Assembly: GCA_013397115.1 (NCBI GenBank)
Contig: VWZW01004687.1
Coordinates: 812,917-876,916 of the forward strand
Reading direction: 5' to 3'
Length of the DNA: 64,000 nucleotides
From: Edolisoma coerulescens
Lineage: Eukaryota > Chordata > Aves > Passeriformes > Campephagidae
The notes under the pieces are model-generated. The model was not told the DNA's origin. It worked only from the letters and a program-made list of their open reading frames with translations, and searched no databases. Numbering within the stretch: the first letter of the stretch is position 1; each line of letters begins with the position of its first letter. Shown here piece after piece: positions 39,501 to 51,500 of this stretch. The position numbers and the translations under genes are program-made.

Positions 39501-42500
39501 GTTTCTGCCTCTATGGGATTTGGAGAGAATGTTAAAGGTAAAGTTTGTTTTTAATTTTTAAATGCTTTAAATTTTGTGTGCGGGGTCATCTCGGATTGTA
39601 TGAGTGTAACTGAAGGCAGTTTTGACATCCTGTATTTGCTATTATATTTTACTGTTGAGATTTTAATGGATGGTCACCCTCTAAAATGACAGAATGCAGC
39701 GAAGATTGTAGGACATCCATTTTCTTGAATTGTCGATGTGTTTGTGTACCTGTAACAAACAGGTAGGCTATTTCCTATAGCTGTAGGACCCCTATTACCA
39801 CATGTATTTGTGCACCTTAGAGTTTGTAATTGTCACACTTGCTTTGTAAGCTGAACTTCATGGAAAAAAGTGCTCTTCTACAATATAAGTGAAACAAGTA
39901 GAAGGAATTCTGGTGTGTGAGTTCAATTACATTCATGCATTTGGGTAAGTTCATAGAGAAAGATTACTTGTTTTGTACTGCAAACTATTTTCTGAAGGCT
40001 AAGACAAATAAAACCTGTCCTAATTTTGAAAGAATAAGAGATCAAAAGATTGACAAGTAGTAGAGATTTTTTTATTCAGGGAGTAACCATTAATGTAAAA
40101 TCTAACAGTAAGTAATAATCATTGACAAATTGCCTGGGGAAGACGGGCAGTGTTGCTACAAATTGATTAATGTGAATCATATACAACTTAAATTGACAAT
40201 ACAGACTTAACAGTATCATAAAATTAAATAGTACAGGAGAAGAGTGATGTGCCTTAATGCCATTGTGTTGTCAGTGCTGTTGTGTCCTCTTTGGATTCTG
40301 TGACACAAATGCTGGTTGTGCCATTTTGTGGTAGCCTGATAAATGCAGTGGGACTGGGAGAAACCATGAAATATCTGTTGTACCATCAGACATAATTTGA
40401 ACTCAGAACTTCTAAGTGTTTGTTGAAATAGACATTACTGTTACTTTTTACTTGGATATCAGTCCAGGCTATATTGATTGGCAGAGTTTTTAATGACATA
40501 TTTATGATCACGCTTTATGCTGAGTAGACAAGGCTTAGCAAAACCATCTGTTTTTAGACTAAACCCAGTGTAATTTTAAGTTATGTTTGCACATCTACGT
40601 ATTGATTTGCTCTGTATTACATTTACACTGGTTTTCTCAGGGTACCTAAAGTTACTGTTAATTTCTACGGAAGTAAAGAAAAAAGAGGATACAAGAACTT
40701 TCTTGGGGTCATTTTATTAGCTTACAAATCAGCTTCTTAATCAAGGTACAAAGCAAGCACAAAGCAAGCAAAGTGAACCTCAAATATCAGATATTTCAGA
40801 CCCTTTGTTGGCAAAGTAGTTGGAATTGTGGCGGAGAAGGAAGAAAAGCATGTTCCTTCCTCCTTTGAAGACTTTATTGTCCATATTTGTGAGTCCCAAT
40901 GCATCATATTTTCTCCTCAATTTATACAACTAGTTGTGGGTTTTATTTGCCTTCAAACCTACTGGCTTCTGAAGTAGTTCAGGGTTACTCCTGTCAAGAT
41001 TTTCTCAGTAACGTAGGGAATTGGGGGAGTCTAGTCTTTGCTGGACTCCTTCCTAATCTTTGCAGGCAATGTCACAGCAGAGGGACTGCTTCACCCTTAG
41101 GTGTGCCTGGTAAAGATACAGGTATACAGACAAACTGCATCTGGGTGAGTTTGGTGATGCTGGTTCTCTGTTCTGATACATAATTTCACCTTCCAGGCCA
41201 TGTTGTCCCTACAGGCACAGCAGATACAGAAAAAACAAGTATTTGCATGGGAGAATGGGTTTTTTTCAGAAATAAAAACTTCTGTATGTCTCATTTTGGC
41301 AAGTGTTTCTTTGGTATGTATCTGTCTAAAGTATACCATACATTCTATAAAATTCTATATTAATATATTAATGGTGCTACCAAATTAGAGCTTTTACTAT
41401 GCAAAGCTTTTAAGTTTTTCTAGAGGAGAAACTTTACCATGTGGAACAGTGAAAAGAAACTTGCCAGAAAGATAGCAAGCGAGTTGAGATAAGCAGAAAA
41501 AAGTGTTTCACTATAAGCTGATAATAGCTTTCCCATTTGGTGTCATTTACCCTAGCAAAGAAGGCGTGCAGCAGGAATGCACTATCATTTAATTATTTTT
41601 CAAGTTTAAGTGGGCTTTATGGAATAAGATCATGCCTCAAGCTTCACAGCTGAGGTAATTTTGTTTATAATGGGAAGGAAAAAAGGATCATATGTGTCTA
41701 AGTCATTTAGCATTGCTTCTTCTGGGATGCAGTGAACATTTTATACTTCCCATTGAATTTCAGAGCTTCATCTTTTTATAGAACTATGGGCAGAAACTCC
41801 ACTTAGGCAGTAGCCAGGAGACTGATGATTGAGTAGGTCATATCTTCTGTTCTGTACTAATAAATATCAATGATGTCGTAGTCTGCCATGACAGAGGTCA
41901 GTGCCATCAAATCTCTGAAATCCATGCAGCTTTGGTGAGGAAAGTAACTGTTTTGTTCTTCCAGTATGATGTCAACTTACCTGGGAAGCCTGGCAAAATG
42001 ATTTTTGTCTTGTAACTTGTCCTAATTTCCTAATTAATTCTCTAGGCTAATGAAAAGGTATCAAAAAGTCATAATGAGAGTCTTTTTTTCTGCACTGACT
42101 GCCAGTATAGGCTGAAGAAATAAACCAAAACTGGCTCCATCTGCAAGTAGCCTCAGACCTCAGTGACCTGAGCTTTATTTTGGCCCATAGTAGAGCTGAG
42201 ATCAGATAAAAATACAGGTACAGCTTTGCTTTTTCACATGTTTCAAGTTGCAAGGGCTTGGAATTGAGTCTTTTCTTACTTATGTTTCAAGTAGAAAATG
42301 TGAGTTGAAGAATGCTTCTGAGTCAGGTATCAAAAGTATTAAATAAAACAGTAAGTAGGTCACAGGAGGAAGAAAATTGGATGTAGTTTATTGGGAAAAA
42401 TAGAGGTAGTGTAGATTACATGAGCTAGAGGAGTTTTATAATGAAGAAACCACGGCTCAATCCCATATGTGCAGATACGACATGAATCTGAGCAGACAAA

Positions 42501-45500
42501 ACTACTGTTTTCATTTATTACCTAGATACCCTTAGGGTTTTGTACCATGGAAATTGTATCTGCAGTCCCTTTCACTTAGCACTATAAATGAAACTTAATG
42601 TGTATTTGAATAAAGGAGCAGTGTAAAGAAAGCAAATGTATATATTTTCTAAAATAGACTGATCTAATCTGAATCAAATAATTAATTAATTGCATGTATT
42701 TTGTAGCCTTTGGGGTTTTTTTATTTTGTTCTTATTTGCAGCCCTTTCTTAAATGTAGAATATTCCTGTCTGCCTTTTCACGTCTACCAGCTGTCGTATG
42801 CTTTTCTCAGTGAGTTCCTGTGAGGGACAGAGGCAGGATAATAGTGATTGTCAGGGCATCAGCAGAGATAAAAGAAACTCCTGAGGGGCTCATGGTTGCA
42901 GGATAAGCCCACTGAGGTGCTTCGCCAAGGGTCTGGATTGGAGTTTCTGTGCTACCTGAGGATTGGTTGACAGGGATCAGAAGAGGAGGGGGAGACAGTG
43001 GGCTGTGTGTGGGGGCGCTTGGTGGGCACTGTAAATGCCAGAGGGTTCAGCAGCCCGTGGGCTGGAGGTCCTGCAGTGACACTGACCTTGAGCAAGGCGC
43101 TGCCCTCTCGTCCTTTTTTAGGTGTCCTGAAGAGCTCAAAATAGAAAAGATTGGCATAGCTCCATGCAGTGATGAGCAGTGCTAACTGGAGCCTCGAGGA
43201 CCTGCTCTAAATCAAATTAAAATAACTAATATTCATATCAAAGTGGTTCTGAACCCCTCCACTCTTGATGGGGTATTAGGGGCTGTTCAATGATCCAGCC
43301 TCCACCCAGGTGCTTAAGGCATGTCCTGAGAGTTGAATGAGGTTGTTTAAACGGTGTGTGAGCAGATAATGAAATGGCAAAATACTGTTCTAGAGATTAG
43401 TGATTAGCTCCATGCAGGATATATTTGAAGTAGTTGCGTGTCACTTTGCTAGTTTCCGTTCTGATAAACAAACCAGAAATTCTGGCTCAGATCTTGGCTC
43501 TGCTTTGTACTGCACAAAGTGGAAACTGCTCCTGAGACCTCGGTGTGGAACCACCCTTCTCCAGAGCTGCAGGCTTGGGCAGTGCTGTCTAGACTGGGAG
43601 CACTAGCAGAAGGGAGGTCTTGTGGCTAATATCTGCCTCGTCCTTACAAGGGACTTTTGTGATGGACTACAAAAGGACAGGGCTGTAGACTGGGATGATT
43701 TATTCCCCTGATTGTATTCATTGCATTGCCTTGAGCTGGGTGTGCAGGAACAGGGATAAAAGAAACTATATCAAATGTTGAAAAAAGGAGGTAAAGTCAG
43801 AATTATTTGCATTTTTATTGAAATTCTCTTTACAGTGCATTAAAAGTTCTGCTTAGAGAAATAATTATGAATACTTGTATTACTTGCAGATTTTCCTTGT
43901 ACTTTTCCCTTACCATGTGTCAAGCAGTGGTCCAGCACATGAGTGAAAGAAAAATGAATACTGACCAGAGAAAAAGTACTATCAAAGATCATGAAAGGAA
44001 GAAAATTGCCAGTAGACTAGCAAACCAGTCCAGCAAGGCAGGTTTCAATTTACTCTTAGTTACATACTAGGTTATTGGGGCGAAAAAAAAAAGATGCGGA
44101 TGTTTATTTGTGAGTTACTGCACAGAAATAGAAACATGTTTGCAGCCATGCTAAAAGATTGTTTTAGTTCTAGGAGTGTTATTGATAGAGGTTTATTAGT
44201 TTATATGACAGAATGAGGGAAATTGCAAGTTCCTATAGGTTTGTTTCTGATGCACATTTGCAAAAACATGCAATGTCTTTTGAAGATGTCTTTCCTAAAA
44301 ATCAAGCCTGACAGGTTTAACAATGGCCTTGAAATCAAAGCCTAGGCCTATGGCTAGCCACGCAAAAGTAATTTGACTTAGAAATGTTTTAAAAGCATGA
44401 TTGATTATGTAGTATAAAGGATCCTTGAAGTTTTTAGCATTCTTGCTTTTTACTACACTTACTGTGGTTGAAAGATAATGAGTTACTTAATAGTACCTTT
44501 TCATTATAGGTTTTTAAATTCAGAAGTGCAGTATAGATGCTGTCGCACAGGATTTGATGGTGATCATGGGAGGAAATCAGAAAGCCTAACTCTGAATGTG
44601 TGTTTTTATTTCCAAGTTTTTTACTATATAGCAACTTTCTCTTGTATGCCAGACAACTGGTGTTTATAAACCACGAAGAGTTTCAACTCTCAAGTGCTCC
44701 AGGTGGCGTGTTATCAGTGCAGCATGCAGAAATAAAGTCACTATTTCATGCCAAAATTTACAGTAATCAGCAAAGCTGCTCTCTGAAGAACCCTCCACAT
44801 GGGTGTAAGGGAACTTACACTTTTTCCAAGACACTAAGTTTTATCTACTTATCAGTAGAAATCCCATTTCCAAATACTTATTAGTTTTGAAATGAGTAAT
44901 GACCTTTAGCCTGAGTGCTCAGATGAGATGTAAGTAGGAGTCAATAGAAGTACAGCTCTAGATACAAACAACAGAGCAAAGTGTTCATTAGCTCTGCAGT
45001 TCTTTGCCAAATTAATTCTTTAGTAGACTGAAAATTCTGAAGCAGACATTTTCCTGAAGCTCAGTTTTACTGGGAAGGGCTAAACTTTACCAGGTATTAT
45101 GATGTCTGGACCAGACTCTTTAAAATAATGGATTTAGCAAAGATCTTGAGTTCAGCTCTTGGCCAAGAACTGTCAGTTCATTACTACAAAGAGCACTCAG
45201 TTCATCATCCTAATAAAGTTATCTTTCTCTCTGTGATGATACCTTATTATTTTCTCCCACATTTTCAGGCCTGGTGAGCAGCTGCCACTAAGTAGCTCAG
45301 TTTCCAACAGGACCAATGCTTCTTTCTGCTTCCTGAGTCCTTTCTCACAGCAGCATCAGCATGCTCATTACTGCTTGCTCCTGTTGCTTCTATTGCAAAC
45401 AGCACCCTTTTTTTTTTTTCTAAAGCTGTCGGTGGTAAAAAACATTAAGATTCAAATATATGAGTGCTTCTTAATATGGTTTATTCATTAGTTGTTTCCA

Positions 45501-48500
45501 CCAAATTTTGTATTTAACATTTAATATGTTTCTTCATAGAGGTAGCAGGAGAGCATTTGCATACATTAAAATTATAAACCCAGTACTCATAATGAATTCA
45601 GTATAAATTTTGACAACTGGCATAAGCTAAGACTGGATGCAGTCAGACAACTTAAGTGCTAATTTGCAGCTTGACAAGTTTTGACATGACAAGTGAAATT
45701 CTGTTTGCTTTTATACAGATAACCTACTGGAGTAAGTGGAGAAAGTGAGACAGATTTTTGTCTTGACAACTTTTAACATGAATAAAATTCTCACTCAGTT
45801 GTTCTTGCTCAACATGTATTTCTAATGGGTGCTCTTGTCATTGAATTCAAGTGGCTTTGATTCAAGCACTATTCCATTTCTGTACCAAGTGAAAAGCAAA
45901 TGAAAAAATCTGAGCTATAGTAGGTTAGATATAACACTTAAAAAAATTTGATCTTGGGTAAAAAAAAGCCCCAAGGAAAAGAAGAAGTGTTTAAAATCAC
46001 AGCATCTAATCTGAAAAAAATTGAGTGCTGAATAGGGTGATGATAATTTGACATCACTGCAGGACTAAATTAAAAGTATGTAAGTGTTTAATTTAACTAC
46101 AGTGCTGAATTTCATGGGGGTTTGATATTTGATTTGGGAATAATTGCAACATCTAGGAATACTTTTTCAATTTAAGTTAATGACATACTCTCATTTTTAA
46201 TTGATTGCTTTATCCCTTCTGAGAATATTGAGTTTTATGTAATGTATGTTGAGATTCCTTGATATCATTGATGTAATTTTTTCATTATGCTTTGTCTGCA
46301 TCATTGTAAATGCTTTTAAATCATGTAGAAAAATATTTAACTAAAAATATTTTGGTTCCCCTTTGAAATTAGAGTATTATTGCCCCAGCTTTCCAAGCAT
46401 GCTCCTTAAAGCAGAGAATAACAGGGGGAGTATAGGATCTTTTTTCCTTCTAAGGAGTGCAAAACTCAGTACTGTCAGTTCATCAGTGTGATACATGTTA
46501 CCTCACAGAAAATCTCGAAATAAGATATCAGAATAACTCCAAAATCACTACATCTTATTGCTGGGTTTTTTTTCTGTTATGGTGTTACTGTGTAAGCCCT
46601 GTTCCTTCAGATGGCTTTTTAATACCCACCTCGGTTGTGTTTGTGCCAAGTGGGACCGTGGCCCTGAGCGAGGCAGTGAGATGGGGTCAGAGCAGAGAGC
46701 AGGGGCTGCAATCCCAAGTATGCACTCTCCCTTCTGCCTAGCAAACATACCAGCTGCTAGCAAGCCATTACTGCCAGTCTGTCTCAAAGAAAATCAATTG
46801 GTTCTGTTTCAGTTTGCTTTTGTTTCTCGCTCATTGTTTATAACATTCGTTTGTCATTTTTGTCATTTTATAGAGCTTCCAAGAGCAGCTGTCAGGATCT
46901 TAAGCAACATGACATTCCTTTTTGTGAGTTTGTCATACACAGCTGAGAGTGCCATTGTCACAGCTTTTATTACCTTCATTCCCAAGTTCATCGAGTCACA
47001 GTTTGGCATCCCAGCTTCCAATGCCAGCATCTACACTGGTAAGGCATTGCCACATAGTGTTACCTTGCAAGGCTTGGCTTTGGCTAATGACATCAATGTA
47101 GGAACGAGCCAAAAATGTGTTTGTTCAAACAGGTGATTGGATCCAGCTTTCTGTCTTTGGTTAGACATTCAGACTATTTTTTGATGTTTGTAATATGTAT
47201 TTAGTAAAATGTGAACACATTTATATCGTTAAAGGGGTGGATTTTTTTTTTTGCATAAGCCTAGACAGATGTTTTCTCATTTGTTGATGGTCTCCAAGGG
47301 GGAAAAAACCAACAAAAACAATCTAGAAAAAACACAGACATTACTGCAATTTGTGTGCTTTAAAAGATCTCTTAAAACTGTTCTTATTTTCTGAGAATTT
47401 TACTTCCTCTTTGATCTTTAAAATATCTTTATCTTTTTTTTTCCCTCAGTGATAAGTTGTTTATCTGTCCCATCCTTCAGTCATCTCTCTCCTCCAGGGT
47501 CCTGGTTTTTTATTTATTTACTTAGTAACATTGAGACAACAATCTATTCTAGGCACAACTCCCCAAATTCTGTCCTACCTGTCATTTCAGGAGACCCCTG
47601 TTTTGCAGGTGCAGCGCTTCCCCTGCTGTACCAATGTACAGCCACGTCCAACTTTCAATAGAGCTACAGACTACAAAATTATAAGCTTTACACTGCTCTG
47701 TGACTGGGAGAGATGGGAACTTTGCTACTAAAAGAGGCCAGAATATTGTGCAGAGTCGGGGCCTCTGTCATGCAGATGAGTTTCCTCCTCCTCTAACTGC
47801 GTCAAAGACAGTTGTCTTTATAATCATCTTTTTAAATTCTCCATAGTGCTTCTCATATAGAACGGCTGCTAATTGCTAGGCAGATTAGTGCTTTGCTCCC
47901 TCATACTTCCAGATACTGTGCCGGAGGAGTGATGGACTGGAGTGAGTTGTGGGGACACAGGTGAAGTATGGGGGGAAGCTGCCCAGGGCCATCCGTCAAA
48001 AAAAAGACAGAAAGTAGCAGAAGGAAGAAGGAAGGCACACAAACCTCACATGGGAAGAATTTGTCACTTGCAGTGGCTGGAAGAAATGTAAGGCATTTCT
48101 GGAGCGTGGAGGGGAAAAGTCAGAGAAGCACCATGTGGTGCTTTCTGTTTGAGAGTTTCTGGGATGAGATTTTATTCAGGGCATGAAATCCCTGTGTTCT
48201 GCATATGGGGAGGAAACACTGACTCATGGGACCGTGATGCTCTCTGAAGCTTAGGGTAGCTACACACACAGGAGTTTTACTGTAATGACTCTTGATGGGA
48301 TGGCTACACCATAACTAGCTTCATTCTCAAGATAAACCAGAAACATTCTTGCCAGACAAAGTACTCCACAGCCAGTATATTAAAAGAGCTAAAACTGGTG
48401 TGACCTTGCCCAGACTGTGAAGTTAACATCTGTTGTTTCCCCTGTTATAAATTACTTGATGAAGACTATTATAATGAACCAGAAGAAGAAGATGAAATAT

Positions 48501-51500
48501 ATCAGGCTGGATGTGCAACATGGACAAGTGAGCACTGCTTCTACAATCCCAACTCTTAAACTTAGCATTGAGGTCAACAGTTGTTAATTTTATAAATATT
48601 TGTTGTTGGAAGGATGGGAAAGAAATTCTGTGTTAGATTGCTACTGGCTAATATAGTAAAAGACATGACAAGTTCACAGATTTTCTGGTTAGTAGAAGGA
48701 GAATTTACACGTTATTTACATTATACATCTATGCTTAATACATACATTGCTAGTACATACACTTCCTGAGTCTCTTCAGATAAAGATTTTACTGGTAATT
48801 TTTTGTCTCCTAAGCAGCAATTCTTTAATTAAGTCTCAATTTCTTTCTGTTTTAAAACAACCTTGGCATTAATCATCATCAAAAAACACTATGTGCCAAA
48901 CTCCCTGTCTTGAACTTGTGCAGCTTCTACGTTTAATTTCTGCTCTTGGGAGAAAGACTGGTTTTGATTCTGTGAAGACTTACTGCTCAGAATCTTCCTC
49001 ATGAAATGGCATTTTATTCTATAATGTCATTGGTGGTATAATTAAGGTGCCAGTTGTTTTTCCCTCTTATTCTTGCTGTCACAATCTCAACATTTTGATA
49101 AATAAAATGTCCCTTTCACTTCTAGACATATTAACAGAGAATGAGTATGCTTTGCAGTAATCTTAAAGGTACTTGCAAGTGATAGTCTTACTGGCTTCTT
49201 TAAAAGACCAACATCTCTAACAACTTAGTTATAAAGTTTATCTTCTCTGTAGATGCAGCTACCAAAAGTAGTTCAAATTCCATGTTTATGTGGAATGCAT
49301 TTTTATTGGCAAAGCCTTTATTTAAAGACCTTCTCACATGTCAGTGAGAAGCAAATGACAGGGGAAGAAAAGTGCCAGATACTTGCTGACTTACCACCAC
49401 CTCAGGACCTGACAAGTGAGGACAGCCTGGTGATGTGTTGCTGAACCTTATAACTGCAGCAGCAGAGAAGCAGAAATTTCATAGGCACATCTTTTGTGTC
49501 GTAAACTTACCCTAATTCTGTTATCTTAATTTCTTTAATTGTGTTTGATCAGTTTACACTCCACATATCTGTGCTGAGATGGAGTGCTGAGGTAGGAATC
49601 ATGGAATCATAGAATCATTAAGGTTGGAAAAGACCTCCAAGACCATCAAGTCCAACCTTGGACCAAACATCACCATGTCAATAAACCATAGCACCAAGTG
49701 CCACTTCTGGTTGTTTCTTGAGCACCTCCAGGGGTGGTGACTCCAACACCTCCCTGGGCAGCCTGTTCCGATGCTTAACCATCCTTTCAGTGAAGAAGTT
49801 CTTTCTGATGTCCAACCTGCTGTACCTCTCCTGGCCCAGCTGGAGGCCATTTCCTCTTGTCCTGATGCTAGTTGCCTGGAAAAGTGCTATTCGGCTTAAG
49901 TAAAGTATCAAGAAGGCAAAATTTGCAGCCAGGCTCATGTGTGCACTCCCTGGTGGGCAGGGTTCTGGGGTCCTGCCTGGGGTGAGTGCTTGTGCTATGC
50001 TGGAATTAATCATGAGAGTGGGAAGAGGAAGATTTGTGTCCAAATCCAGATTTATTCAAATTTTCAGTTGTTAAACAGGACCTATATGTAGCTCTTCTCC
50101 CCATTCTAAAATAAATACAAAACAATGTTTCTGCTTCTAAGTACAATAGTTCTCTTATAGTGCTTTGGCTGTTGCTGATATGATAAGGAGGCTTTTATAA
50201 ATTCTTTGACAACACTCCAGAGGTTTGAAAAGTCTGACTCAGTTTGCTAGCAGAGAAACAGACAATGGAGATCTTAGTGCAGCATTTGCAGTCATCTAAT
50301 TATGGAATGAAACCAATATTTATGTTTTATAGCATTTCTATAGGTCCTGTTTTAATGCTGTTTGAATTTCTTCCTGGCAGGTGTGATTATTGTCCCAAGT
50401 GCTGGTGTTGGTATTGTCCTAGGCGGCTACATTATAAAAAAGCTGAAACTTGGTGCAAGAGAGTCTGCCAAGTTGGCTATGATCTGCAGCGGTGTATCTC
50501 TGCTGTGCTTTTCAACACTCTTCATTGTTGGATGTGAAAGCATTAATCTAGGGGGAATAAATATACCTTACACAACTGGGTAAGTATCTTGGATGATTAT
50601 CTCTGGCAAAACCAGCTTTTTCCAATAAGCCTGATCTAAAAATGTAAAAAATGCTGATAGCTGATGTACTAAGGAAGCCACATGTTCAAATGAGAATTTA
50701 GTGAGTGTTGTGATATAACCACGCGCTGTTAGTGTGTGGCCTTTGTTTTTTACATCTGGTTTATAATGCAGTTTATGTAGTAACTCACCTTTTTGAGGGG
50801 TGAGAAAATGCATTAGAATGACCTTCAGTGATGCAGAAAAATAAGAATAGTGTCCTCTGTAGATTACTTAGAATTTACTTAGTGTTTCAGAACGTTTTCT
50901 GGTCATAAAAATTGTGAAAATACTAAGTGGATTATGAAGATTATTTCTGAATGGGTTTATTAATTATCACCTATGTAGTGTCCTACATCTATAGTCCCTA
51001 TTTGAGAGGAATCACTTGGGCATGTGCTATCAACATTAGTGGTGTGCACTGCTTCTGAACTTCTTACTAGTTGTCCAGTGCTTGCTGGATCATCATCAAG
51101 ACAACAACTAGACCATATTCCCTAAAGTTATATAGAGAGTGAAGAGGACTGCAATGAGGTAGAATGTGTGGACGTAGGGAGGACTTGGGAGTGAGGAATT
51201 TAGGCTTGGCATTATGAAATGCGTGGAAGGGCATAAAAAAAAGAAAAACGAGGGAAGGCAGTGTGGTAGAACTTGAGACATTTTCTCTGGAAAGGGATTC
51301 CTTAGAAGCCTGATCATGAGCTTTTATTTTCTTTCTTTGTACGTGAGATTTTCCTCAAAATTGCCTTCTTCATATAGGTTGAACACAGGAACAGAGTAAG
51401 TGTTTGGAGAGTGTGAACCTATCTGATGCGATGTTTTTTCCCTTTGCTTTTACATCTGAGGCATGTCTGCCTTTTAATTATGACCAGGTACTGGGTATCA

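Larger units (their letters stand above)
47039..50380 (+). other. SLCO5A1: SLCO5A1 intron between TM7 and TM8 exons (3.3 kb)
   Basis: Runs from donor GTAAGG to acceptor CTGGCAG. It holds a CR1 fragment (49596-49884) and a second cassette-exon candidate (48414-48527). No other feature was recognised. Confidence 0.9.

Noticed and set aside
49599..50043. Minus-strand open frames of 83 and 121 codons
   Set aside because: They lie in and next to a truncated CR1 3' end, a noncoding part of the element.
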